This document shows positions 9,115-17,613 of a stretch of DNA of 64,000 nt, piece after piece. The notes below the pieces were generated by a model, which saw nothing but the letters and a program-made list of their open reading frames with translations, did no database searches and was not told the DNA's origin. Source of the DNA: JAZDRH01 sp047470865 (GTDB lineage: Bacteria; Pseudomonadota; Gammaproteobacteria; Pseudomonadales; Pseudomonadaceae); contig NZ_JAZDRH010000017.1 of the NCBI RefSeq assembly GCF_047470865.1, positions 4,964 through 68,963 on the forward strand. Direction: 5' to 3'. Made by a program: the position numbers and the translations under genes. How positions within the stretch are numbered: the first letter of the stretch is position 1; each line of letters opens with the position of its first letter.

Positions 9115-9142
9115 TTGACCTGAGAACTCAGGGGTGTATTAT
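9115..9142 (+). promoter_or_regulatory. Sigma-70 promoter for tRNA-Lys
   Basis: The -35 element TTGACC (9115-9120) and the -10 element TATTAT (9137-9142) are separated by 16 bp. They lie just after queC and about 14 bp upstream of the tRNA 5' end. Inference from motif and position. Confidence 0.7.
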
Positions 9143-9156
9143 ACGCCTCCGTTCTT

Positions 9157-9231
9157 GGGTCGTTAGCTCAGTGGTAGAGCAGTTGGCTTTTAACCAATTG
9201 GTCGAAGGTTCGAACCCTTCACGACCCACCA
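9157..9231 (+). tRNA. tRNA-Lys (anticodon TTT)
   Basis: A 75-nt cloverleaf. The acceptor GGGTCGT pairs with ACGACCC, the anticodon loop CTTTTAA gives TTT, the T-arm is GAAGG-TTCGAAC-CCTTC, and CCA is encoded. It lies between queC and nadA, the same place as in Pseudomonas. Confidence 0.97.
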
Positions 9232-9348
9232 TTTCCCACCTAGAACGCCTTTAATTCTTTCGACTTTCTCCCTAAACTTACGCAAACCGTGTGCGTAAAG
9301 CTATTTTTGCACAGCATTATTGCCTGATGCTTTGAGGGATTGGCTAGA

Positions 9349-10407
9349 ATGACCCAAATTTCAGAGCGCTTTTTAGTTCAAGCGCATTTAGCAGCAAAAC
9401 AGCAAGTTAAGCTCAGTAAACAAGAAGAACAACAGCTACGCGAACAAATTGCTGCTGAATTAAAACAGCAAAATGCTGTATTAGTAGCTCACTATTATTG
9501 TGATCCTGTGATTCAGGCTTTGGCAGAAGAAACAGGCGGCATAGTAGCAGATTCATTAGAAATGGCTCGCTTTGGCGCTAACCATCAAGCCCAAACCTTA
9601 GTGGTAGCTGGGGTTAAGTTTATGGGTGAAACAGCAAAAATTTTAAGCCCAGAAAAACGTATTTTAATGCCAACATTGGAAGCAACTTGTTCTTTAGATA
9701 TAGGTTGTCCAGTGCAAGCGTTTTCAGCTTTTTGTGATCAGCATCCAGAACGCACAGTGGTTGTTTATGCCAATACATCTGCCGCCGTTAAAGCGCGTGC
9801 CGACTGGGTGGTGACTTCAAGTTGTGCGTTAGAGATTGTTGAAAGCTTAATGGATAACGGCGAAACCATTTTATGGGGGCCTGATCAGCACTTAGGGCGT
9901 TATATCCAGCGCCAAACAGGGGCAGATATGCTGTTGTGGGATGGCGCTTGTATTGTCCATGAAGAGTTTAAGTCCAAGCAACTGGCGGATATGAAAGCGC
10001 TATACCCCCAGGCCTTAGTACTTGTACATCCTGAATCGCCAGAAAATGTTTTGGAATTAGCTGATGTTATAGGCTCTACCTCGCAATTAATTAAAGCTTC
10101 TCAAGAAAGCTCGGCGCAAACCTTTATTGTGGCAACTGATCGCGGTATTTTTTATAAAATGCAGCAATTAAGCCCTGAAAAAACCTTTATTGAAGCACCA
10201 ACGGCAGGTGAGGGTGCTACCTGTCGTAGTTGTGCGAACTGTCCTTGGATGGCGATGAATACCTTGGAGCGAATGCTAGATAGCTTACAGCATGGGACTA
10301 ATGAAATTCAGGTTGATCCTGCGTTAGTGCCTAAAGCAGTAAAACCTTTACAGCGTATGCTCGACTTTACAGCAAAAGCTAAATTGGCCGTAACAGGTAA
10401 CGCTTAA
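9349..10407 (+). CDS. nadA: Quinolinate synthase NadA
   Basis: NadA condenses iminoaspartate with dihydroxyacetone phosphate to make quinolinate for NAD, using a 4Fe-4S cluster. The 352-residue protein has the family landmarks NAVLVAHYYCDP near the N-terminus, VVTSSCALEIVE in the middle, and the cysteine-rich CRSCANCPWMAMN near the C-terminus. GAGGGA at 9334-9339 supports ATG 9349 rather than the in-frame TTG at 9340. It is apparently monocistronic and faces a convergent gene. Confidence 0.96.
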   Translation: MTQISERFLVQAHLAAKQQVKLSKQEEQQLREQIAAELKQQNAVLVAHYYCDPVIQALAEETGGIVADSLEMARFGANHQAQTLVVAGVKFMGETAKILSPEKRILMPTLEATCSLDIGCPVQAFSAFCDQHPERTVVVYANTSAAVKARADWVVTSSCALEIVESLMDNGETILWGPDQHLGRYIQRQTGADMLLWDGACIVHEEFKSKQLADMKALYPQALVLVHPESPENVLELADVIGSTSQLIKASQESSAQTFIVATDRGIFYKMQQLSPEKTFIEAPTAGEGATCRSCANCPWMAMNTLERMLDSLQHGTNEIQVDPALVPKAVKPLQRMLDFTAKAKLAVTGNA

Positions 10408-10413
10408 TTGAAC

Positions 10414-10440
10414 AAGCGGATGGTCTTTAATCATCCGCTT
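10414..10440. terminator. Convergent hairpin after nadA
   Basis: A 9-bp perfect stem AAGCGGATG / CATCCGCTT overlaps the 3' end of the converging DUF4184 gene. The T-run after it is weak, so its strength as an intrinsic terminator is uncertain. Confidence 0.55.
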
Positions 10441-11194
10441 GGTTGTAGTGCAAGTGAAAACCATACGCAATCAGGCTGCTAACTAGATAGGCGAGTGCAA
10501 AAAATAAACTGCTGTTTAAAATCCAATGAAAATAAATACGATAAAACGGTATAGCTTCTTGGCTAAAGTAGTCAGTAACTAGAAAACCATAAAATAGTGC
10601 GCTACCTGCCAGTATAAATAGCCAAACATAGCGATGCTTTTCCCAGCGATCCAGTAGTTTTAAATCATGTGGCGGCTGCTTGCTTAGCCAACGTATGTAA
10701 TAGCTGACCAAGACAAGCGTGCCAAGTAAGCTGCTAGCAAATTGTAGTAGGTTGTACCAACGAATAGCACGATCTTGCAGATAAAACATAATCTCTTTTG
10801 ATAGTAAGTCGCTACTAGCATGGGTAAAACTATCCCAAATAATATGTGTGGCTGCCCCAAGTACTAAAGCAAGCATCACGCAAAATATATAACTGCCACT
10901 CAACTTAGGTGCGTTAGCATAAGTAGCGCTAAGTGCAAGACGATGTGTAGCCGGTAGTAGAACTAAAAATGCTTGGCGTAAGAGTAAAATAATAATCAGT
11001 AATACTAAGCCTACTGGCAGGCAATGACTTACTAAACCAACCCAAGTATGCGCTTGGTTGGCAAAAGCAAAAGCTTTTATGTAATAGCCTGCATCAGGCG
11101 TTAAGCTGCCGATAATTAGGGCAGGTAAAGGCAGTTTTTTAGTAATTAGCCGAATAGGTATAACCGCAGCAGGGTGAGCTAAAGTCCAAGGCAT
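10427..11194 (-). CDS. DUF4184 family multi-pass membrane protein
   Basis: A 255-residue integral membrane protein with about six hydrophobic helices. Its opening MPWTLAHPAAVIPIR and the sequence GSLTPDAGYY match the DUF4184 family. A central HIIWDSFTH segment resembles the His/Asp pattern seen in that family and in related membrane-bound metal hydrolases. The function is unknown. It converges on nadA and seems to be transcribed alone. Annotation is by family resemblance. Confidence 0.75.
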   Translation of the reverse strand: MPWTLAHPAAVIPIRLITKKLPLPALIIGSLTPDAGYYIKAFAFANQAHTWVGLVSHCLPVGLVLLIIILLLRQAFLVLLPATHRLALSATYANAPKLSGSYIFCVMLALVLGAATHIIWDSFTHASSDLLSKEIMFYLQDRAIRWYNLLQFASSLLGTLVLVSYYIRWLSKQPPHDLKLLDRWEKHRYVWLFILAGSALFYGFLVTDYFSQEAIPFYRIYFHWILNSSLFFALAYLVSSLIAYGFHLHYNQADD

Positions 11195-11327
11195 GATAAA
11201 GGTACTGAAGAGAGTCTGAGAGTTAAGAACCGATTGAGCTTAAAAAGTTTATTACTAAAATCAGCTAATGCTAATACATCATCATTATCAGGGCTTGGTT
11301 TAAAACTGCTCATACAGCGGATGAGTG

Positions 11328-11650
11328 CTATTGATTTAATTGCACATAAAACTCGCCTTTGTCTTTATCAGACCAAAATACAGAATAACTAATAATTTCA
11401 GAATTTGATTTAGAGCCTACTGTCAAAATAAGACGTGCTTCACATGCATACTCTTGCGCTTCTTGGTAAGTTTCAACGGTGTCATGCCCGTAAATTTTAA
11501 TAGAGCCTTTGCTAATTGCCATAGGCCCTAAGCCGCTAGAAACTAGGCTTAATAAGGTATTCTTTACTTCTGAGTCAGAACAACTAGGCGCATCTTTGAA
11601 CAGCTTTGTAAGGTTAAAGCTAAAAGGCTTATTGCAGCTACTTTCTTCAT
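11328..11650 (-). pseudogene. Frameshifted small lipoprotein, paralogue of 20177-20527
   Basis: The visible open frame (11328-11522) is only the C-terminal part. Upstream on the same strand, ATG at 11650 opens a good lipoprotein signal (MKKVAAISLLALTLQSC) that runs out of frame after SCSK. Adding one A in the A-run at about 11594-11598 joins the two frames into DAPSCSDSEVKNTLLSLV and on. The rebuilt 107-residue protein has the same plan as the intact lipoprotein at 20177-20527: lipobox, PSC-(D/S)S motif, and a C-terminal VG...Y.V.W.D.D segment. It could be a true pseudogene or a base-calling error in a homopolymer. Confidence 0.7.
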
Positions 11651-11838
11651 TTCAATATCCTTATTTAGGTTTAAAACTCAGCCTAGCCCAAAAATAATGT
11701 GTTATCTGCTTGTTAGATCACGATAAGGCGTTCTTAAGCCAAGATATTCTTGGTTTTCTCAGTAGTCTTTGATCCAGTGCCATGAGCGGTTAATAACCTA
11801 AGATAAGATGTTTGTCATAACTCATCTAGGATTGGTAC

Positions 11839-13251
11839 ATGGAAAACAGAATATGGATGCAGTCTTGGCAGCCAGCGAATCATTGGATATCAATTAACAA
11901 TGATAATGTGCTGTGCAATTTATGCCCGCGTTTTTGCAAAATTAAGCCAGAAAAAGTGGGATTTTGTGGTGTGCGAAAAAACGTTAATGGCGCTTTAGCC
12001 TCTGTGAACTATGGTAAGTCTGTACCCATTACCTGTGAGTCTATTGAAACAGAAGCAGTATTTCATTATGCGCCAGGCGAGCCTATTTTATCTTTAGGTA
12101 ATATTGGCTGCATGATGAAGTGCGATTTCTGCCAGAACTGGGCGACCAGTCAAAGCCGCTTAGTGCAAGATCATAATGTATCTTATATTTCACCTGAGTC
12201 TGTTGTGCAGTACGCCTTAGACAATAATATTCGTATGCTGTCTTGGACTTACAATGACCCCGTAGTTTGGCAGGAGTTTGTGGTAGACACAGCACGTCTA
12301 GCTAAACAGCATGGCATTCAAAACCTTTATAAAAGCGCTTTTTATATTACGCCCCAGGCCATTGATGAGTTACTGGAAGTGATGGATATTTTTAGCGTTT
12401 CAATTAAATCATTAGATGACGATTTTTATCGACGTGTAACCAAAGGGCGCTTAGAGCCTGTTCTTGAGGGTGTTAAACAGGTTTATGGTGCTATTAAACA
12501 GGGCGCGAATGTACATTTAGAGTTGTCTAATCTGTGCGTCACAGGGCGTAATGATAATCTTCAAGAAAGCCTGAAAACAGCGCATTGGATGCTGGAAAAT
12601 CTAGATGCTAATGTACCTTTGCATTATGTACGCTTCCATCCAGATTACTTATACACCCAAGTCGAACGCACAGATCCAGCATTCTTAGAAGAAGCGCGCA
12701 CAGCAGCCATTAATGCGGGCCTAAACTATGTCTATGTAGGCAATGTGCATGGAACGCCCAGCTCAAACACCTACTGCCCTTGCTGTCAAACATTGGTTGT
12801 AGAGCGCTATGGCTTGGCGGCTACGAGCTTTTTAAAGCAGGGCGCTTGTCCGAGGTGTCAGCACCCCATTCCTATAAAAATGCCGTGGGCAGAACCTTCT
12901 TTATTACATAGCCCACAGGAATTGCCAGATGGCTTGCCGCACATGCTACATAGTTTTCGAGGGGTTATTCGCTCTTGCCATGTTGAGCAATTAGCAGCCA
13001 ATCCATTGTATTTCCAATTCGAAACACAAGATGGCGCGCCTGTAGGCCGTGTGCAAAAAATGATCAGCTTGCGTTTTATGCTCTCTAGCCCAAGCCCGCA
13101 AGCAAGCCAAGTGCGTTTATTCTATACCGGTGTTAAACCGCATGTGTATGAGGTCTATGACCGTGCGCATTTTCCAGTCTGGGAAGCAGAGAGAACCGCT
13201 TGTCATAGTGAAGATGTGCCACCGGTTTTAGACGACCAAAAAGTTAAATAG
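11839..13251 (+). CDS. amrS: AmrS-like radical SAM enzyme
   Basis: A 470-residue radical SAM protein of the AmmeMemoRadiSam type (PFL-activase-like). Cys 26/29/33/43 (CNLCPRFC...GFCG) form an N-terminal cysteine cluster. The SAM-binding 4Fe-4S motif CMMKCDFC is at residues 91-98. A CPCC / CPRC zinc-like pair lies at about 314-335. Beyond that is a tail of about 110 residues that I do not recognise as part of the usual enzyme. The partners AmrA (AMMECR1) and AmrB (Memo) are not in the window. It leads the LuxC/LuxE-type operon with only 11 bp to the next gene, so it may act on that pathway; this is inference. Confidence 0.8.
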   Translation: MENRIWMQSWQPANHWISINNDNVLCNLCPRFCKIKPEKVGFCGVRKNVNGALASVNYGKSVPITCESIETEAVFHYAPGEPILSLGNIGCMMKCDFCQNWATSQSRLVQDHNVSYISPESVVQYALDNNIRMLSWTYNDPVVWQEFVVDTARLAKQHGIQNLYKSAFYITPQAIDELLEVMDIFSVSIKSLDDDFYRRVTKGRLEPVLEGVKQVYGAIKQGANVHLELSNLCVTGRNDNLQESLKTAHWMLENLDANVPLHYVRFHPDYLYTQVERTDPAFLEEARTAAINAGLNYVYVGNVHGTPSSNTYCPCCQTLVVERYGLAATSFLKQGACPRCQHPIPIKMPWAEPSLLHSPQELPDGLPHMLHSFRGVIRSCHVEQLAANPLYFQFETQDGAPVGRVQKMISLRFMLSSPSPQASQVRLFYTGVKPHVYEVYDRAHFPVWEAERTACHSEDVPPVLDDQKVK

Positions 13252-13262
13252 GTTAAGTCAGT

Positions 13263-14522
13263 ATGCCATTGAACTATGCATATGCTTGGTTGCGCTCCCA
13301 GCGTATCGCCAAAGCGTTAAAAAATCAGGGCTTAACTAAGCCGCATGCGAATACCCCCATTATTTATATTCCTGGAATTTTGGGTACAAAGCTGTTTGAT
13401 ACCCAGCAAAGGGTTAATATCTGGGGCTCGCCCAGCACCTTGTTAGCACCTAAAACAGACTATGCTCCCTTTGCATTGGATGAGCGTGCATTAACGGCTT
13501 GGCAAGATCACGATCAAGAGCGGGCGCAGCGCGTTATAGCCACCGAGCAATTACATGCGTTTAGTATCATTCCCAAATTAGTGGATACGCTAGTCACCAG
13601 TGAATTGCGCTCGGTATTGCACAATGCATTGGATTACCAAGAGGGGCGTGATTTATTTTTTTTAGGCCATGACTGGAGGCAAGATTACCGTTTAATGTCT
13701 GTCCAGATTGAGCAGCAAATTGAGCGTATTGAACAGCGTTTCGGTAAGGGCTGCCCATTTATCTTTATTGGGCAATCGGTGGCTAACCAAGGTATTCAGT
13801 TTTGGGCGCATCAAGCCAGTGCAGAGCGTTTGGCACAAGTACAGCGCTGGTACAGCTTTGGCCCTACATGGCAAGGTACTTTTCATGCTTTAAGTATGAT
13901 GCATGAAGGCTACTATCCCGCATCGAAAAAGTTTAAAGGTTTCACGCCAGCTGATGTGGCTAGTTTCCCGTCAACCTATCAATTACTGCATCAGAAACCG
14001 CGTGTTATAGACGCGCAGGGCAAAACGTTGGCGTTTTCATTTTATGATGTGGATTGCTGGCAAGAATATGGTTTAGGTCCTTGGCATACTAATTTGCGAG
14101 ATCATCTGAATGTTGAACAGCTAACAAGCTACTTAGCCTTGGCCAAAGAATTTACCCAAACTATTAACTCAGCTAAAGAAAAAATCGCTCGTATTCCACA
14201 GGTTTGGTATTTGGGCGATGCCAATCAAGCTGTTCTACAAGCCGTAGTACTCGGTAAGCGTTTGCTCAGTAGCGCTGCAGAAATACGACAGCATGCACCT
14301 GAGTTACAGCATTTAGCTTTAGCTAAAGGTGATGATCACCTTCCCATGGAAGACTTTGCCGAGCAACCTAACGGCTGTTTTGTGCGCGATTATCAAAATA
14401 TTCCTTATGGCGAACGTTATATGTTGGTAGGGCAGGCCAAAGATCATCGTAGCTTGATCAATTATGGTCGTAACTTAAAAGCCATAGCTTTTGATATAGC
14501 AACAGTTCGCCAGCAAAATTAG
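13263..14522 (+). CDS. LCAT-like alpha/beta hydrolase or acyltransferase
   Basis: A 419-residue cytosolic protein resembling lecithin:cholesterol acyltransferase/phospholipase A1 family members. The N-terminal IPGILGTKLFD (36-46) plus WGS, and GHDWRQDYR (about 135-143), are family landmarks. The nucleophile is probably S172 in GQSVANQ, where most members have H-S-M/L-G-G, so the elbow is unusual. A late GDDHLPMEDF could supply the catalytic Asp/His. No signal peptide is seen, so it would act on intracellular lipid or acyl substrates. It is second in the operon. Acyl release from phospholipid or esterification of an alcohol product are both plausible. Confidence 0.65.
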   Translation: MPLNYAYAWLRSQRIAKALKNQGLTKPHANTPIIYIPGILGTKLFDTQQRVNIWGSPSTLLAPKTDYAPFALDERALTAWQDHDQERAQRVIATEQLHAFSIIPKLVDTLVTSELRSVLHNALDYQEGRDLFFLGHDWRQDYRLMSVQIEQQIERIEQRFGKGCPFIFIGQSVANQGIQFWAHQASAERLAQVQRWYSFGPTWQGTFHALSMMHEGYYPASKKFKGFTPADVASFPSTYQLLHQKPRVIDAQGKTLAFSFYDVDCWQEYGLGPWHTNLRDHLNVEQLTSYLALAKEFTQTINSAKEKIARIPQVWYLGDANQAVLQAVVLGKRLLSSAAEIRQHAPELQHLALAKGDDHLPMEDFAEQPNGCFVRDYQNIPYGERYMLVGQAKDHRSLINYGRNLKAIAFDIATVRQQN

Positions 14523-14531
14523 GACGTACAA

Positions 14532-15572
14532 ATGCAAGCACTCACGGCGATTGACCAATTGGCTCGTCCACAAAAACTTTATCAGCCATTAACCCAAGAA
14601 CAGCAGGATTTATTTACGCAGGCCATGCAGCAAGCAGATGTTTGGCATAAAGCCCGTAATGCAAATTATGCCAAGCTCTGGGTAGGGGAGCAGCGTCCAA
14701 GTATTCCTGTAGGCTTATTTAAAAAGCTGGATTTAGCCACTTCTGTAGAACAAGAAGGACAGTGGTTGTCTAGTTCAGGCACTGGGAAAACAGGAGCTAC
14801 TGAGGTTTTTTTTGATAAAGGCAGTATGCAACGCATTACCCAAGGTATGCTGGCGCTATTTATTGAAAATGGATTTTACTCAAGCCAGCCCGCTCGATTC
14901 TTATTGTTGTCCCCCAATCCACAACTGGGTGATTTTCCTGGTTATGCAACGGCTTTTCTAAAATTTACCGCAGCAGCGCCCAATAAAGCCTTGGTTTTTG
15001 CAGTTAATCCAGAAGCTGTGTTTGATGCTGAACTTGCCATTAAGACTTTAACGACTTGGGCGCAAGAACCTGAACCTATTTTTATTTTTGGCTTAACCGT
15101 CTTTTTTGAGCAGCTTGCCTTGGCATTACCGCAGCCCATTGAGTTTAAGCAACCGATAAAAGGGATTACAGGAGGTGGCTGGAAAGGGTTGACCAAAACC
15201 ATGGAGCGTGGGCAAATTTTGCAGCGTCTAGCACAAAATCTACAGACACCAATGCTTGATATTCGCGACATGTATGGCATGACGGAACATCCGTTGCACT
15301 ACCTATCCTGTCCTTTGGGGCATTTTCATCAACCTGTGTATTCGCGTTTTTTTGTACAAGGTGCTAACCAGCAAGAGTTAGAGGCTGGAGAGCAAGGCTT
15401 AATACGCTTACAAAATCCATTTTTTGCATCTATTCCTGCACATGACATAGTCACTGAGGATTTAGGCTGCCTAGGCGAGCATTGTGGTTGCGGGAATACT
15501 CAGCCTTATCTTAAATTTTTAGGTAGAGCCACGACCAATGAAGGCATTTGCGCGCAAGAGGCATTAGCGTGA
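14532..15572 (+). CDS. LuxE-like acyl-protein synthetase
   Basis: A 346-residue member of the LuxE acyl-protein synthetase family, an adenylate-forming enzyme that activates a carboxylic acid with ATP and passes the acyl group to a LuxC-type reductase. Visible are the N-terminal IPVGLFKKLDLAT, the nucleotide-binding SSSGTGKTG, DMYGMTEHPLHYL (the Y-G-x-T-E adenylation motif), and a C-terminal EDLG...C-x4-C-x-C segment. No luxA/B luciferase genes are present. It overlaps the luxC-like gene by 4 bp (GTGA), which fits a 1:1 complex. Confidence 0.82.
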   Translation: MQALTAIDQLARPQKLYQPLTQEQQDLFTQAMQQADVWHKARNANYAKLWVGEQRPSIPVGLFKKLDLATSVEQEGQWLSSSGTGKTGATEVFFDKGSMQRITQGMLALFIENGFYSSQPARFLLLSPNPQLGDFPGYATAFLKFTAAAPNKALVFAVNPEAVFDAELAIKTLTTWAQEPEPIFIFGLTVFFEQLALALPQPIEFKQPIKGITGGGWKGLTKTMERGQILQRLAQNLQTPMLDIRDMYGMTEHPLHYLSCPLGHFHQPVYSRFFVQGANQQELEAGEQGLIRLQNPFFASIPAHDIVTEDLGCLGEHCGCGNTQPYLKFLGRATTNEGICAQEALA

Positions 15573-16630
15573 TTGAACAGCGTTTGCAACAAGTGGCTAA
15601 GCTGTGTGCAAACCTGGCAAAAGGTCAGTTTCGCTTGGCAAAAGATCCTGAAACTCAGGCATTTTGTTGTGCTTATTTAACAGAACTAAGCTATAACGCC
15701 TTGTTAACTAAGGTTGAGCACGAGCTCGGCAAATCCTGCTGGCGGCCTTTAGGTCGTGTGCTTATTGTTGTTTCAGAAAAAGATGTAATTGGCAGCTTGC
15801 TAGCTGTTTTAGCTGCTTTTATTACAGGCAATCAAATCCTAGTGAAAGCGCGCCATAGCCAGCCTTTGCTGTATTGGTGCAAAGCACAATTACAGCTAAC
15901 AGATGAGCAGCTGAGCATTCTCGATTGGCAAAGTGAAGATACTGTTAATGAACCTGATTTAGCTTCCTTTAATGGGCTGTTATTGGCCGGTAGCTTAGCC
16001 TTAATGCAGTATTATCGACATAGATTAAGCTATCCTGCTCGCCTGATTGAGTACGGCCCTAAGATTAGTGCTGCGGTACTAATGCAAATAAATCCTCAGA
16101 TTGTTCAGCAGCTAATGCAGGTTGTAAGTGTTTTTTCGCAACAAGTCTGTAGTTCGCCTCAATTTATTGTAATAGATGAGGCTATTTCGCTAGATGAACT
16201 ACTGGCGGCTTTAACCCCTGAATTGGTAAAGCGTCATCCGCTTGCTGCTGAGTCTAAATTAGTACAAGCCAGCCATTATCAGCAGTTGCAATTATTACAG
16301 CGTTGCGATGCGCGATTAATCAGCAGCGCTTTTAGCCCTGAAACAGGCTGGGGGATCAGTGTTAGTCGGGGTCTTGCGCCTGACTTATGGTTTAAACAAG
16401 GGCTAAATATTTGCCTAGGCCCAGCCGCCACGTTGCTTGATCAAGCCGCCCAGCGCTGGGGGGATAGCTTGCAAACCTTAGGTGTGGTGGGCAATTTAAA
16501 TTGGCAGCCGTCTGCTTTTTTTCGACTTTGTCCCTTAGCACAAATGCATCAGCGCCCTTTGACCGCTGCCCATGATGGTTTTTTTGAGCTAGCAGCACTA
16601 GTTAACTTTTATCAAGATGAACGCTTATGA
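15569..16630 (+). CDS. LuxC-like acyl-CoA reductase
   Basis: A 353-residue aldehyde-dehydrogenase-fold fatty acyl reductase of the LuxC family; it would take the acyl group from LuxE on a cysteine and reduce it with NADPH to an aldehyde. The active-site motif QQVCSSPQ, with nucleophile C194, is clear. The protein is shorter than luminous-bacterial LuxC (roughly 480 residues), mostly at the N-terminus. The start is GTG 15569, inside the LuxE stop and preceded by AGAGG; the longer in-frame TTG at 15548 is less likely. The stop overlaps the next gene by ATGA. Confidence 0.82.
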   Translation: MIEQRLQQVAKLCANLAKGQFRLAKDPETQAFCCAYLTELSYNALLTKVEHELGKSCWRPLGRVLIVVSEKDVIGSLLAVLAAFITGNQILVKARHSQPLLYWCKAQLQLTDEQLSILDWQSEDTVNEPDLASFNGLLLAGSLALMQYYRHRLSYPARLIEYGPKISAAVLMQINPQIVQQLMQVVSVFSQQVCSSPQFIVIDEAISLDELLAALTPELVKRHPLAAESKLVQASHYQQLQLLQRCDARLISSAFSPETGWGISVSRGLAPDLWFKQGLNICLGPAATLLDQAAQRWGDSLQTLGVVGNLNWQPSAFFRLCPLAQMHQRPLTAAHDGFFELAALVNFYQDERL

Positions 16631-17613
16631 AAAAGATTTTTCTAACAGGCGCAACTGGATTTATCGGATCGCACTTGTTAAGTCGACTTTTGGAAGACAA
16701 TTATCAGGTGATACTGTTGGTGCGCGAGGCTAATAAGTTAGCGCCTGAATGGCGGGGGCAGGTTCAATGTGTGGTGGGCGACCTAAACCAGCCTGAGCGT
16801 TATCAAGGCTATTTAGCACAAACTAAAGTTATGCATTTGGCGGCTGATTATCGGCTAGGTTTAGCTCAAGCCAAACAGCGACGGCAAATGTATTTAGCCA
16901 ATGTGCAAGGCACGCTAAGTTTAGCTAAAGCTGCTTTACATGCAGGTGTTGAGCAGTTTATTTATAGCAGTACTACCGCTGCTTTAGGCGAAACGCATTA
17001 TCAATGGCATACCGAAACAGCGCAGCATAATTCAGTTTTTCGTAGTTATTATGAACAAAGCAAGCATATGGCTCATCAGCTGTTATTAGCCTTGCGTGAA
17101 CAAGGTTTGCCACTAACTATGGCTATTTTAGGCGGAGTATTTGGTGAAAAAGACCAATCTGATCTTGCCCAAGGGCTAAAGCAATTTCTGCAAGGAAAAG
17201 TTCCTGTTCAACCAGATACCTTTAGCCGTTTTCAGCTATGTCATGTGGATAAAGTGGTAACCGCCTTAGTAAGTTTGTTCGATCAGCCCTTAGGTGAAGA
17301 CTATTTATTTACTGGTAAAGACTATTCCATGCCCGAGCTTTTTGCGCTGTTAAGTCAGTTATCCGGCATAGCTGAACCTAAAAAACTCGCTTTAGCTTCT
17401 CTAAAAAAAGCGCTGTACGTATTACAGCCATTGGCGTGTTTAGGCGTCAAGGTGCCGCTTAATAAAGAACTAGTAAATATATTAGATGGCAGTACTTACC
17501 TTTATTCCTCCCGTAAAGCACAGACAGAACTAGGTTGGGATGCTGGTGATGTTGAGCAAGATCTAACGCAGTACATGCAGCATTTAGTTGAGCAAAATAA
17601 GGCAGGGCTATGA
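16627..17613 (+). CDS. Extended SDR NAD(P)-dependent reductase/epimerase
   Basis: A 328-residue extended short-chain dehydrogenase. The nucleotide motif TGATGFIG is at 7-14 and the catalytic pair Y142-xxx-K146 (YYEQSK) follows an SSTTAALGE serine segment. It resembles dihydroflavonol-reductase/3-beta-hydroxysteroid-type enzymes rather than sugar epimerases. It is locked between luxC and the acylase by ATGA overlaps on both sides, so it probably acts on the aldehyde or a downstream keto/hydroxyl intermediate. The substrate cannot be read from the sequence. Confidence 0.8.
   Translation: MKKIFLTGATGFIGSHLLSRLLEDNYQVILLVREANKLAPEWRGQVQCVVGDLNQPERYQGYLAQTKVMHLAADYRLGLAQAKQRRQMYLANVQGTLSLAKAALHAGVEQFIYSSTTAALGETHYQWHTETAQHNSVFRSYYEQSKHMAHQLLLALREQGLPLTMAILGGVFGEKDQSDLAQGLKQFLQGKVPVQPDTFSRFQLCHVDKVVTALVSLFDQPLGEDYLFTGKDYSMPELFALLSQLSGIAEPKKLALASLKKALYVLQPLACLGVKVPLNKELVNILDGSTYLYSSRKAQTELGWDAGDVEQDLTQYMQHLVEQNKAGL

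Noticed and set aside
14532..16630. Bioluminescence operon
   Set aside because: LuxC- and LuxE-like proteins are present, but luxA, luxB, luxD and luxG are not; other partners are unrelated to light production.
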